Below, piece by piece: positions 49,946 through 63,400 of a DNA stretch of 64,000 nt. Made by a program: the position numbers and the translations under genes. Below the pieces are notes generated by a model that was given only the letters and a program-made list of their open reading frames with translations, made no database searches and had not been told where the DNA came from. The DNA comes from Avena insularis (Eukaryota; Streptophyta; Magnoliopsida; Poales; Poaceae). Where the stretch lies: the NCBI GenBank assembly GCA_023614405.1, contig CM042694.1:484399791-484463790 (forward strand), read 5' to 3'. Positions within the stretch are counted from its first letter, which is position 1. Every line of letters begins with the position of its first letter.

Positions 49946-51023
49946 CTATTGAGTTAGGGCATTCACATTGGCAGTGGCGACAGTCTTCTTGGGACACTCA
50001 TTAGAATAGTGACCCTTCACTCCACACTCGAAACAAGTGATCTGGGACTTGTCTTTTGCTGCGACGAGCACAGCATTGCTGCCAGTTCTGGGTGCAGTGT
50101 TATTGTTGTTGTTCTTGGGACGAGCACGGTTGAAATTGTTGGTGTTGCTGGAGTTGTGGTTGTTTCCTCCGGACTTCACGTTGCCTCTGCTACGGTTGGG
50201 GTAGCTTGGGCGAGACATTGGGCGTCGGTTGTTCTTTGGTTCATATCCTGGTGAAGGGTTGGGATGGTACTTCTGGTGACTGCTGGATCCAGATTGCTGC
50301 ATCATACGACGTTTGCGGGGTTGTCATTTGCCTGATTAATCTTCCCTTCCATCTGAATGGCAGAGTCCACTAGCTCTTCGAGATCCTCGAAGCGGATGTT
50401 GACGAAGACAGTCTGCATCTCATCATGTAGTCCGTTCAAGAATCTCTCCTTCTTCTTGGCCTCTGTGTTGATCTCATCAGGGGTGTATCTTGCAAGCGAC
50501 AGGAACCTGTCACGGTATTCCACCACAGTCATTTTGCCGTGCTTCAAGTTGTGGAACTCATTCTAGTGACTAGACCCTACGGCACGTGGGTGCGGCTGAA
50601 TTTGATTTTGAAGGCTTCCCATGGCATCACTTGACCATGGTTCATGTTACGGATACTAGTCCACCAAGCTCTTGCATCTCCCGCCAGATAGTGGGTGGCG
50701 AAGAGAACTTTCTCGTTGTCATCAACTCCTGCTACTTCTAAGTTGTTTTCCATTGTCTGTAACCAGTCATCAGCATCTAGTGGGTTTTCAGCTTGGTTGA
50801 AGGTTGGGGGATTGGTGTTCTGAAAGTTTTTGAGTTTGGATCCATGGTGATCCTAGTTTCCATGGTTCTGGTTGTTGAGAGCCATCTGGGCGATCTGCTG
50901 CAATGTTGCTAAGTTAGCTTGGCGCTCTGCCCTACTTGCTTCTCTGTCTACGATGAGATTCTGCAAGATTTGTAGCATTGGGTCTTGCGACGAGCTGCTC
51001 CCTCCTTGGTTTCCACGAGTCAT
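49946..51023 (-). pseudogene. gag: Element E gag, broken
   Basis: The start ATG is at 51023-51021. The capsid domain (ADDWLQTMENNLE, AFKIKFSRTHVP) lacks the stop that A has at the tryptophan-leucine site but carries TAGs at 50853-50855 and 50578-50580. A small deletion near 50305 shifts the frame. The linker and zinc knuckle C-X2-C-X4-H-X4-C (49994-50035) are open. Confidence 0.9.
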
Positions 51024-51264
51024 CTGAAGATTGAGGTAGATAAAGGGGTAAGAGGGAAAGTTCTAAGGTTCATGGTTTTGGTTTCAAGCTAAAACTTTGA
51101 GTTTGACTCAGGTTTTGCAACTAACTTCATTTCATTCATGTAAACAAGCACACGATACAAACACACACCATAACAACAAAGGAAAACAGATGGTTTGAAG
51201 AACCATTCTATGAGATATGATACAGTGGGACTGATACATCTCATGCTACGACAGTGCTCTAGTG

Positions 51265-52038
51265 CATCTACCCATCGTCGATGAAGTCAGAGTCCTCATC
51301 GTCAGTGTAGAAGTCCATAGCCTCCTCCTCCAGAAAGTCATCATCATTGCTGAGGTAAGAATCCATGTCTCCCTGGATGTCTTCACCCTCCTCTTCTTCC
51401 TCCTTTGCTACAAGCTGAGCTTCTTGCTCCTTGACGGTCTTCTAGAGGTCGGCCACCTTCTTGCGAAGACGGGCGATGGTGCGATCCTTCTTCTCGTGCT
51501 AGAGGCGAAGAGACTGACGATCCTTGACTAGCAGTGAGAAAGTCTGGGCCTTCTGGGCGGCAATGGCACGGTTGTGGTTGGCGAAATCCCTAGCATTGTC
51601 TAATTCCTTCTGGTGATCGTACAGCAGGAAGTCAAGGTTCTCCACTTGACGCTTCAGCTCTGGGTGACTTGGCATATCCATTTGCAACCCCATGAAGTCA
51701 GGTCTTACATAGTGAGCAAAACGGGTTCCCTGGAGTTGGTTGACGCTGAGGGCACATAGACGTGCGAGAGCTTCATGCATTGCCCTGGCTATTCCATCTA
51801 GCCAGTTATTCTCTCTCACAGAGAACTGGATTCTCCTGAACGTTGGTGCTTCAATGCTTCCTCTAAGATCAGCGGTGACTAGCCACTGCAAATCTCCTCT
51901 TAGGGGTCCTGGAAGTTGAGCTCCAAGAAACTCCGGATGTGGGCGTCCTAGTAACTCAGACAGTGAATCCAGATCCCTCTCGAAAATCAGCTGACCTCCG
52001 TTTCCCAACTGGTAGAACTTACTGAACTGAGTCTCCAT
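51265..52038 (-). pseudogene. Element E copy of the extra coiled-coil ORF
   Basis: It starts METQFSKFYQLGN at 52038 and follows the A protein through the globular and coiled-coil parts to an acidic end (TDDEDSDFIDD). Two TAG codons, near 51499 and 51427, interrupt the coiled coil. Its presence in two diverged family members shows the ORF is a standing part of this family. Confidence 0.85.
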
Positions 52039-52250
52039 CTACAAGAATTAAGGATGAGGAAATTAGTGAAGTGATCAAGTGTGTCAATTTTTAAGTAGCA
52101 ATGTAACAATTTGAGGACATGAATTTTTGAGAAAGAATGAATTCCCAAGGATAAGAGAGGAAATAGTTTTTCATAAATACTCACTTTGGTTTTGAAACTA
52201 AGTTTTTGTTCAGACGTCCATTGTAACTAGGGTCTCCTATGGTCAGGATG

Positions 52251-52262
52251 GCTGTGATACCA
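52251..52262 (-). other. Element E primer binding site
   Basis: GCTGTGATACCA reads TGGTATCACAGC on the minus strand, one base away from the tRNA-Met complement used by A. Confidence 0.85.
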
Positions 52263-52265
52263 ACT

Positions 52266-54303
52266 TATCAACACCCGGATTTTTAATCCCAGATGCCTGT
52301 TATGTCATACATCGCAATCCCATGATTACCATTTTTGCGAGACATAACAGATTGGATATCACAGTACATCATCCATTACAAACCATACATAAGGTCTTAC
52401 ACAAATAAGGATCTCATGATCCAGTCTTAATACAACAAGCAGCGGAATAAAACATAAGCGTAGCGGTGGGGTCCATCTTTAGGGGCACAGGCAATGCTGA
52501 CGAAGGCAGATAGTCCTAGTTATCATAGTCGTCCTGCTGACCATCATCTTGGTAGTCTCCTTCATAGTCTAGCCATGAGAATAGCCAGGGACAAAATCCA
52601 TGAGTACTCTTTAAGTACTCGCAAACTACCACTAATAAGTACTATAGTTCTAAAGTAATGTGCTAACTCTAAGTTGAACTATAAGGTTAAGTTTGAAACC
52701 TAAGCTGAGTTCTGAAACAAAGAAAGATAAAATAAAGTTGTAGAATCACTTAAGTTGGGAAGCTAGTGTCATAAGCACAACCCTGTTGTGGTCAAGTCAA
52801 GATTCATCATTCATTTCATAAGTTCTTTTGAAAACATCTGACACCGAAATAGTATGGCCATTCCAACTGTCCATAACCACAGATGCGGCTATTCAAATAG
52901 TTTGACACTCTGCAGAGGTGGTACACTTTCACCACAAGATTCGATATAGCTATCAGGGATAGCCCTGAATCATCATACTTAGTATGCAGATAATCAAACA
53001 TAACCTTTCCTTTACACACCCTAGTATAAGCACCTCTCCTATGAGCATGGCGTCCCAACCATGACCATCTGTCATCTTGGGCACTGCATAGGTGGACAAC
53101 ATTGAGAGGTAGCCTCAGCTCAGACCTCTCCCGTGAGGAAACTAATACTAATGCATATAAACTTCCGGCTAAGCCTTACCCAATTCAGAGTGTTCACTAA
53201 GGTGGAAAGATGGGATCAATCTCATGCCATAGAATGATATCTAAATTTTACCTAAATAGGTCAAGTTTTATACTCTTTATGCTACCTTCAAAACAAGTAA
53301 GGGACTTTGGTAAAGTAAAGGAAGTAAAGCTTGGAAAGTAATACTTGGGGTAAGTAATAGTCAAAGTGGTATGACCAAAGCATGCCTAAAGCATCTTTTC
53401 TCAATCATCTAGCTTAATTCTAGCTTGCTAAGCATTATACTTGCAAGTGCTAGCTTGCATTGTTAATGGTGGCTTGCCTTGGTTGGTGCAGTGGTTGAAG
53501 TTTTCTTCCTCCTCTTGATAGAACTCCTCCTCCTCGAAAGCTTGGTCGGTACTATCGTCTATAAATACATACGGAGTACACAATCACCAAACAATACTTA
53601 ACTAGTCTAATTAGCACTCTAAGGCACACATTTGATGATCTATTATCATCACAAGCATCACAAGTTTTATTAACTAGTTTCTTTTTATTTAAGAAAAGTA
53701 ATTTCTACTCATTGAAAATAACTAAGATTTAATATTCACCACTTAAAATATGGGATCATGTGGACAAATGTCATCACCACATACTGTAACATGTGGGAAT
53801 GTGATTTAAGGGTTAGTTCATAATTACTTTGGTTTAAGTTCATTATTTAGTGATTTAAAGTGACTAGAAATGCCTATATAGCATTATTTTGGTACTAGTC
53901 CAAAGTCACTGCATGTAAACCTTAATATTATTACATATTCAGATAGGTATGGTTAAATGTGATTTTTGAGAGTTGGAATCAACTCAAAAGCTATCATGGT
54001 TGATTTTATAAAAATGTTTGAATGTGCAAAAGCTTCTGTCTTGTTATTTTTACTAGGAGAGATCTCTAACTCTAATTGAATTAAATCCAACGGGCTTGGA
54101 TAGATCTTTTCAGTATCTTTCTAAAAAATTAGAATCACTCCATTTGGATTTGTAGATCTCTCTGAATTGATTTTCAAACTAAAGGACAGAACTAGGTTCA
54201 AACTAAAATAGAAAAATCCTAATTTGAATTAAATGGGTCGCGCGGGAAAGCTAACGGGTCAGCCCAGTGACACTACCGGAGCGGGACACAGCTGACAGGG
54301 GGT
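52266..54303 (-). repeat. Element E right LTR (its 5' LTR), truncated
   Basis: It matches 42520-44801. The first dinucleotide is TA rather than TG. About 245 bp present in the left copy (43444-43688) are deleted at 53187. At 54303 the match ends within AGGGGGT and the tandem array starts, so about 1.66 kb of the LTR including its promoter is absent or replaced. Confidence 0.88.
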
Positions 54304-54309
54304 GTTACA

Positions 54310-55726
54310 GAACCACACCTAGTGTCATTGCATGTGTGTTCTTCTCTTAAAACCACACATGGATCCACCAGTGTCATTGCATGGCTGCTCTTTTCATTAA
54401 CCAAACCCAGTGGCATTGCATGTGTGTTCTTGTCACAAACCACACATGGATCCACCAGTGTCATTGCATGTGTGTTCTTTTCACAAACCACAGCCAGAGT
54501 CATTGCATGTTTGTTCTTTCCACAAACCACACATGGATCCACCAGTGTCAATGCATGTGTGTTCTTTTCATGAACCACAGCCAGAGTCATTGTATGTGTG
54601 TTCTTGTCATAAACCACACATGGATCCATCAGTGTCATTGCATGTCTGTTCTTCTCATGAACCACAGCTAGAGTCATTGCATGACTCTTCTTCTCACAAA
54701 CCACATAAGGATACACCAGTGTCATTTGATGTGTGTTATTTTCCTGAACCACACCAGTGTCATTGCATGTGTGTTCTTCTCGCAAACCACACATGGATCC
54801 ACCAGTCTCATTGCATGTCTGTTCTTTTCACAAACCACAGCTAGAGTCATTGCATGTCTGTTCTTTCCACAAACCACATATGGATACACCAGCGTCATTG
54901 GATGTGTGTTCTTTTCATGAACCACATCCAGTGTCATTGCATGTGTGTTCTTCTCATAAACCACACATGGATCCACCAGTGTCATTGCATGTCTATTCTT
55001 TTCAGAAACTACAGCTAGAGTCATTGCATGTCTGTTCTTTCCACAAACCACATATGGATCCACTAGTGTCACTGGATGTGTTTTCTTTTCACAAACCACA
55101 ACTCGAGTCATTGCATATCTGTTCTTTTCACAAACCATAGCTATAGTCATTGCATGTCCGTTCTTTCCACAAACCACAAATAGATCCACCATTGTCACTG
55201 GATGTGTGTTCTTTTCACAAACCACAACTAGAGTCATTGTGTGTCTATTCTTTTCACAAACCATAGCTAGAGTCATTGCATGTCTGTGATTTCCACAAAC
55301 CACATATGGATCTACCAGTGTCATTGGATAAGTGTTCTTTTCATGAACCACACCTAGTGTCATTGCATGTGTGTTCTTCTCACAAACCACACATGGATCC
55401 ACCAATGTCATTGCATGTCTCCTGTTTTCCTTAACCACACCCAGTGTCATTGCATGTGTGTTCTTCTCACAAACCACACATGGATCCACCAGTGTCATTG
55501 CATGTGTGCTCTTCTCACAAACCACACATGGATCCACCAGTGTCATTGCATGTGTGTTCTTTTCACAAACCACATCTAGAGTCATTGCATGTCTGTTCTT
55601 TCCAAAAACCACACATGGATCCACCAGTGTCATTGCATGTGTGTTCTTTTGATGAACCACAGCCAGAGTCATTGCATGTGTGTTCTTCTCACAAACCACA
55701 CATGGATCCACCAGTGTCATTGCATG
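54310..55726. repeat. Tandem array segment 1 (48/39-bp units)
   Basis: It starts with GTTACA (54304-54309) then GAACCACACCTAGTG, exactly as the main array does at 56668-56688. It is collinear with 56674-58139, the same unit variants occurring in the same order with one 48-bp unit fewer. It is joined on the left to LTR E and on the right to LTR fragment F. It encodes no recognised protein. Confidence 0.92.
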
Positions 55727-56673
55727 AACTGCGGGCGGCGTCGGCATGGCAGACACGGTTCGGGCGCGGCGATTCGTGGCTCCTCCTCTCTCTGTCCTTG
55801 GGCTAGGGCTGCCCTAGAAGGAGAAGTGGGGCACGGGCGACGCGCTAGACAAGGTGGGTGAGGCTGGCGGCGCGAGGGGCGTGCTATCGACGGTGGGGTG
55901 CTCAAATGGGCTCGGCATTAGTGGCCATGACCATTTGGTCATGGGAATAGTGGGTGGCCGGGCTAGAAAAAAGTAGGGGGTGCACTGGGGTTGCTCTGGT
56001 TGCAAAATGGGAGACCACATTGGCCAGAACACTGCTCACAATAGTGTTTGTGATTTTTGTCTGATTTGTGCAAACAAGGTGTTTGACCAAATGGCCGAAA
56101 GAAACAAAGATTTGAATTTTAAAATGATTTTTGGTGGAGTTGTTGGTCTTATGCATGAGCATCTCTGGTTGCTGGGATTTGTCAAGTTGAACTCATTTGA
56201 GTGGTTTTTGAAAAAGTGTGATCTAGACATATCAAATAGATTCCCTTTTCAAATGCCATTTTAAATGATGGTTTAAATGTTTTTGTAAGATCACAAAGTG
56301 GGCCTTGGTACATCTTTACTTATACTATCAAGGGGTGCAAAGAGTTAGAATTGTTTCTGTTAAGAATTGAGTTCTAGGAACACCCAAAGTGGCCTAGTTG
56401 ATTAAAATGGCAAAAGTGACCATTTCCATTTATTAATTTTATTTGATTTCTTTTTCTTTGGATTTTGCTTGGGAATGATCTAGATGATGTGGAATTCATC
56501 TTAGAATCATTTTACAACCATTAGAACAAACAATCATGGCAATTCAAAACAATTCCTATTTAATGCAACACACATATGCATGCTTAATTATTTAAATGAG
56601 AAAAAGGTTTTGTTAACCCTAAGTTGGGTGATTTGGATCCTGATACATTGGATTAAAATTTTGGGATGTTACA
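55727..56673 (-). repeat. LTR fragment F (diverged relative of LTR E)
   Basis: A GC-rich start followed by sequence similar, but clearly not identical, to 45840-46466 of LTR E, ending GGGATGTTACA at 56673. It is the outer end (U3 side) of an LTR on the minus strand. No polypurine tract follows; the array begins at the next base. It may be the end of a chimeric right LTR of E or a separate insertion in the array. Confidence 0.8.
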
Positions 56674-59600
56674 GAACCACACCTAGTGTCATTGCATGTG
56701 TGTTCTTCTCTTAAAACCACACATGGATCCACCAGTGTCATTGCATGGCTGCTCTTTTCATTAACCAAACCCAGTGTCATTGCATGTGTGTTCTTCTCAC
56801 AAACCACAAATGGATCCACTAGTGTCATTGCATGTGTGCTCTTCTCACAAACCACACATGGATCCACCAGTGTCATTGCATGTGTGTTCTTTTCACAAAC
56901 CACATCCAGAGTCATTGCATGTATGTTCTTTCCACAAACCACACATGGATCCACCAGTGTAATTGCAAGTGTGTTCTTTTCATGAACCACAGCCAGAGTC
57001 TTTGCATGTGTGTTCTTCTCACAAACCACACATGGATCCACCAGTGTGATTACATGTCTGTTCTTTTCATGAACCACAGCTAGAGTCATTGCATGTCTCT
57101 TCTTCTCACAAACCACATAAGGATACACCAGTGTCATTCGATGTGTGTTCTTTTCATGAACCACACCCAGTGTCATTGCATGTGTGTTCTTCTCGCAAAC
57201 CACACATGGATCCACCAGTGTCATTGCATGTCTGTTCTTTTCACAAACCACAGCTAGAGTCATTGCATGTCTGTTCTTTCCACAAACCACGTATGGATAC
57301 ACCAGCGTCATTGGATGTGTGTTCTTTTCATGAACCACATCCAGTGTCATTGCATGTGTGTTCTTCTCATAAACCACACATGGATCCACCAGTGTCATTG
57401 CATGTCTGTTCTTTTCAGAAACCACAGCTAGAGTCATTGCATGTCTGTTCTTTCCACAAACCACATATGGATCCACTAGTGTCACTGGATGTGTTTTCTT
57501 TTCACAAACCACAACTAGAGTCATTGCATGTCTGTTCTTTTCACAAACCACAGCTAGGGTCATTGCATGTCCGTTCTTTCCAAAAACCACATATAGATCC
57601 ACCATTGTCACTGGATGTGTGTTCTTTTCACAAACCACAACTAGAGTCATTGCGTGTCTGTTCTTTTCACAAACCATAGCTAGAGTCATTGCATGTCTGT
57701 TCTTTCCACAAACCACATATGGATCTACCAGTGTCATTGGATGAGTGTTCTTTTCATGAACCACACCCAGTGTCATTGCATGTGTGTTCTTCTCACAAAC
57801 CACACATGGATCCACCAATGTCATTGCATGTCTCCTCTTTTCCTTAACCACACCTAGTGTCATTGCATGTGTGTTCTTCTCACAAACCACACATGGATCC
57901 ACCAGTGTCATTGCATGTGTGCTCTTCTCACAAACTACACATGGATCCACCAGTGTCATTGCATGTGTGTTCTTTTCACAAACCACATCCAGAGTCATTG
58001 CATGTATGTTCTTTCCACAAACCACACATGGATCCACCAGTGTCATTTCATGTGTGTTCTTTTCATGAACCACAGCCAGAGTCATTGCATGTGTGTTCTT
58101 CTCACAAACCACACATGGATTCACCAGTGTCATTGCATGTCTGTTCTTTTCATGAACCACAACTAGAGTCATTGCATGTCTCTTCTTCTCACAAACCACA
58201 TAAGGATACACCAGTGTCATTCGATGTGTGTTCTTTTCATAAACCACACCCAGTGTCATTGCATGTGTGTTCTTCTCACAAACCACACATGGATCCACCA
58301 GTGTCATGGCATGTCTCTTCTTTTCACAAACCACAGCTAGAGTCATTGCATGTCTGTTCTTTCCACATACCACATATGGATACACCAGTGTCATTGGATG
58401 TGTGTTCTTTTCATGAACCACACCCAGTGTCATTGCATGTCTGTTCTTCTCATAAACCACACATGGATCCACCAGTGTCATTGCATGTCTGTTCTTTTCA
58501 GAAACCACAGCTAGAGTCATTGCATGTCTGTTCTTTCCACAAACCACATATGTATCCACTAGTGTCACTGGATGTGTTTCCTTTTCACAAACCACAACTA
58601 GAGTCATTGCATGTATGTTCTTTTTACAAACCACAGCTAGAGTCGTTGCATGTCTGTTCTTTCCACAAACCACATATGGATCCACCATTGTCACTAGATG
58701 TGTGTTCTTTTCACAAACCACAACTAGAGTCATTGCGTGTCTGTTCTTTTCACAAACCATAGGTAGAGTCATTGCATGTCTGTTCTTTCCACAAACCACA
58801 TTTGGATCGACTAGTGTCATTGGATGAGTGTTCTTTTCATGAACCACACCCAGTGTCATTGCATGTGTGTTCTTCTCACAAACCACACATGGATCCACCA
58901 ATGTCATTGTATGTCTCCTCTTTTCCTTAACCACACCCAGTGTCATTGCATGTGTGTTCTTCTCACAAACCAAACAAGTATCCACCAGTGTCATTGCATG
59001 TGTGCTCTTCTCACAAACTACACATGGATCCACCAGTGTCATTGCATGTGTGTTCTTTTCACAAACCACATCCAGAGTCATTGCATGTATGTTCTTTCCA
59101 CAAACCACACATGGATCCACCAGTGTCATTTCATGTGTGTTCTTTTCATGAACCACAGCCAGAGTCATTGCATGTGTGTTCTTCTCACAAACCACACATG
59201 GATTCACCAGTGTCATTGCATGTCTGTTCTTTTCATGAACCACAACTAGAGTCATTGCATGTGTCTTCTTCTCACAAACCACATAAGGATACACCAGTGT
59301 CATTCGATGTGTGTTATTTTCATAAACCACACCCAGTGTCATTGCATGTGTGTTCTTCTCACAAACCACACATGGATCCACCAGTGTCATGGCATGTCTC
59401 TTCTTTTCAGAAACCACAGCTAGAGTCATTGCATGTCTGTTCTTTCCACATACCACATATGGATACACCAGTGTCATTGGATGTTTGTTCTTTTCATGAA
59501 CCACACCCAGTGTCATTGCATGTGTGTTCTTCTGATAAACCACACATGGATCCACCAGTGTCATTGCATGTCTGTTCTTTTCAGAAACCACATCTAGAGT

Positions 59601-60194
59601 CATTGCATGTCTGTTCTTTCCACAAACCACATATGTATACACTAGTGTCACTGGATGTGTTTCCTTTTCACAAACCACAACTAGAGTCATTGCATGTATG
59701 TTCTTTTTACAAACCACAGCTAGAGTCATTGCATGTCTGTTCTTTCCACAAACCACATATGGATCCACCATTGTCACTAGATGTGTGTTCTTTTCACAAA
59801 CCACAACTAGAGTCATTTCGTGTCTGTTCTTTTCACAAACCATAGGTAGAGTCATTGCATGTCTGTTCTTTCCACAAACCACATTTGGATCGACTAGTGT
59901 CATTGGATGAGTGTTATTTTCATGAACCACACCCAGTGTCATTGCATGTGTGTTCTTCTCACAAACCACACATGGATCCACCAATGTCATTGTATGTCTC
60001 CTCTTTTCCTTAACCACACCCAGTGTCATTGCATGTGTGTTCTTCTCACAAACCACACAAGTATCCACCAGTGTCATTGCATGTGTGCTCTTCTCACAAA
60101 CCACACATGGATCCACCAGTGTCATTGGATGTGTGTTCTTTTCACAAACCATAGCTAGATCATTGCATGTCTGTTCTTTCCACAAACCACACAT
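56619..60194 (-). other. 1191-codon open frame through the array (coding status unknown)
   Basis: From an ATG at 60194 the minus strand stays open to 56619. The repeats read as 16-residue CEKNTHAMTLVDPCVV and 13-residue CEKNRHAMTLAVV types, with a cysteine near each start. There is no signal peptide, transmembrane segment or known domain. Differences between units often change residues (A to P, E or R; T to R or I). The frame is closed by a one-base loss near 60160 on its upstream side. It could be a chance effect of unit length and recent amplification. Confidence 0.35.
56697..60165. repeat. 1083-bp higher-order repeat, three copies and a partial fourth
   Basis: Copies begin at 56697, 57781, 58864 and 59947. 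The spacing is 1083 bp (1084 for the first, owing to one extra base near 56711). Counting units in the copy from 57857 gives 12 of 48 bp and 13 of 39 bp, which sums to 1083. Matching variants recur at this spacing. The fourth copy ends near 60165. Confidence 0.88.
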
Positions 60195-60474
60195 TGATCC
60201 ACCAGTGTGATTGAATGTGTGTTCTTTTCATGAACCACAGCCAGAGTCATTGCATGTGTGTTCTTCTCACAAACCACACATGGGTCCACCAGTGTCATTG
60301 CATGTCTGTTCTTTTCATTAACCACAGCTAGAGTCATTGCATGTTTGTTCTTCTCACAAACCACATAAGGATACACCAGTGTCATTGGATGTGTGTTCTT
60401 TTCATGAACCACACCCAATGTTATTGCATGTGTGTTCTTCTCACGAACCACACATGGATCCACCAGTGTCATTA

Positions 60475-63400
60475 CATGTCTGTTCTTTTCACAAACCAAA
60501 CCTAGAGTCATTGCATGTATGTTCTTTCCACAAACCACATATGGATCCACTAGTGTCACTGGATGTGTGTTCTTTTCACAAACCACAACTAGAGTCATTG
60601 CATGTCTGTTCTTTTCACAAACCATAGTTAGAGGCATTGCATGTCTGTTCTTTCCACAAACCACATATGGATCCACCAGTGTCATTGAATGAGCGTTCTT
60701 TTCAAGAACCACACCCAGTGTCATTGCATGTGTGTTCTTCTCACAAACCACACATGGATCCACCAGTGTCATTGCATGTCTGCTCTTTCCATTAACCACA
60801 CCAGTGTCATTGCATGTGTGTTATTCTCATAAACGACACATGGATCCACAAGTGTCATTGCATGTCTGCTCTTCTCACAAACCACAAATGGATCCACCAG
60901 TGTCATTGGATGTGTGTTCTTTTCACAAACCATAGCCAGAGTGATTAATTGACTGTTCTTTCCACAAACCATACTTGGATCCACCAGTGTCATTGCATGT
61001 TTTTTGATGAACCACAGCCAGAGTCATTGCATGTGTGTTCTTCTCACAAACCACACATGGATCCACCAGTGTTATTGCATGTCTGTTCTTTTCATGAACC
61101 ACAGCTAGAGTCATTGCATGTTTTCTTCTCACAAACCACATATGTATACACCAGTGTCATTGGATGTGTGTTCTTTTCATGAACCACACCTAGTGTCATT
61201 GCATGTGTGTTCTTCTCACAAAGCACACATGGATCCACCAGTGTCATTGCATGTCTGTTCTTTTCACAAACCACAGCTAGATTCATTGCATGTCTGTTCT
61301 TTCCACAAACCACATATGGATCCACCGGTGTCACTGGATGAGTGTTCCTTTCATGAACCACACCCAGCGTCATTGCATGTGTGTTCTTCTCACAAACCAC
61401 AGCTAGAGTCATTGCATGCTTATTCTTTCCACAAACCACATATGGATCCACCAATGTCATTGGATGTGTTCTTTCCATGAACCACACCAAGTGTCATTGC
61501 ATGTGTGTTCTTCTCACAAACCACACATGGATCCACCAGTGTCATTGCATGTATGTTCTTTTCATGAACCACAGCTAGAGTCATTGCATGTCTCTTCTTC
61601 TCAGAAACCACATGAGGATACACTAGTGTCATTGGATGTGTGTTCTTTTCATGAACCACAACCAGTGTCATTGCATGTGTGTTCCTCTCACAAACCACAC
61701 ATGGATCCACCAGTGTCATTGCATGTGTGTTCTTCTCACAAACCACACATGGATCCACCAGTGTCATTGCATGTCTGCTCTTTTCATTAACCACACCCAG
61801 TGTCATTGCATGTGTGCTCTTCTCACAAACCACACATGGATCCACATGTGTCATTGCATGTGTGCTCTTCTCACAAACCACGCATGGATCCACCAGTGTC
61901 ATTGGATGTGTGTTCTTTTCACAAACCACAGCCAGAGCCATTGCATGTCTGTTCTTTCCACAAACCACACATGGATCCACCAGTGTCATTACATGTGTGT
62001 TATTTTCATGAACCACAGCCAGAGTCATTGCGTGTGTGTTCTTCTCACAAACCACACATGGATCCACCAGTGTCATTACATGTCTATTCTTTTCATAAAC
62101 CACAGCTACAGTCATTGCATGTCTATTCTTCTCATAAACCACATAAGGATACACTAGTGTCATTGGATGTTTGTTCTTTTCATGAACCACACCCAGTGTC
62201 ATGGCATGTGTATTCTTCTCACAAACCACACATAGATCCACCAGTGTCATTGCATGCCTGTTCTTTTCACAAACCACAGCTAGAGTCATTGCATGTCTGT
62301 TCTTTCCACAAACCACATATGGATCCACTAGTATCACTAGATGTGTGTTCTTTTCACAAACCACAACTAGAGTCATTGCATGTCTTTTCTTTTGACAAAC
62401 CACAGCTAGAGTCATTGCATGTCTGTTCTTTCCACCAACCACATATGGATCTAGCACGGTCACTGGATGAGTGTTCTTTTCATGAACCACACCCAGTGTC
62501 ATTGCATGTGTGTTCTTCTCACAAACCATAGCTAGAGTCATTGCATGTCTATTCTTTCCACAAACCACATATGGATCCACCAGTGTCATTGGATGAGTGT
62601 TCTTTTCATGAACCAAACCCATAGTCATTGCATGTGTGTTCTTCTCACAAACCACACATGGATCCACTAGTGTCATTGCATGTATGCTCTTTTCATTAAC
62701 CACACCCAGTGTCATTGCATGTGTGTTCTTCTCGCAAACCACACATGGATCCACCTAGTGTGATTGCATGTTTGTTCTTTTCACAAACGACACATGGATC
62801 CACCAGTGTGATTGCATGTCTGTTCTTTTCACAAACCACAGCCAGAGTCATTGCATGTTTGTTCTTTCCACAAACCACACATGGATCCACCAGTGTCATT
62901 GCATGTATGTTCTTTTCAGAAACCAAAGCTAGAGTCATTGCATGTCTGTTCTTTCCACAAACCACATATGGATCCACTAGTGTCACTGGATGTGTGTTCT
63001 TTTCACAAACCACAACTAGAGTCATTGCATGTCTGTTCTTTTCACAAACCATAGTTAGAGGCATTGCATGTCTGTTCTTTCCACAAACCACATATGGATC
63101 CACCAGTGTCATTGAATGAGCGTTCTTTTCAAGAAGCACACCCAGTGACATTGCATGTGTGTTCTTCTCACAAACCACACATGGATCCACCAGTGTCATT
63201 GCATGTCTGCTCTTTCCATTAACCACACCAGTGTCATTGCATGTGTGTTATTCTCATAAACCACACATGGATCCACAAGTGTCATTGAATGTCTGCTCTT
63301 CTCACAAACCACAAATGGATCCACCAGTGTCATTGGATGTGTGTTCTTTTCACAAACCATAGCCAGAGTGATTAATTGACTGTTCTTTCCACAAACCATA

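Larger units (their letters stand above)
42520..54303 (-). mobile_element. Element E: Ty3/gypsy retrotransposon, relative of A, minus strand
   Basis: A complete left (3') LTR and a truncated right (5') LTR surround, in minus orientation, a primer site, the extra coiled-coil ORF, gag, protease, RT, RNase H, integrase and a polypurine tract. Proteins and LTR are clearly related to A but differ throughout, so they are separate insertions of one family. At least nine stops or shifts break gag-pol, but the integrase and C-terminal tail are one open frame. Confidence 0.95.

Noticed and set aside
57857..59845. Two 301-codon plus-strand frames in the array as genes
   Set aside because: They are copies of each other at 1083-bp spacing and mirror the minus-strand frame; unit lengths divisible by three keep several frames open.
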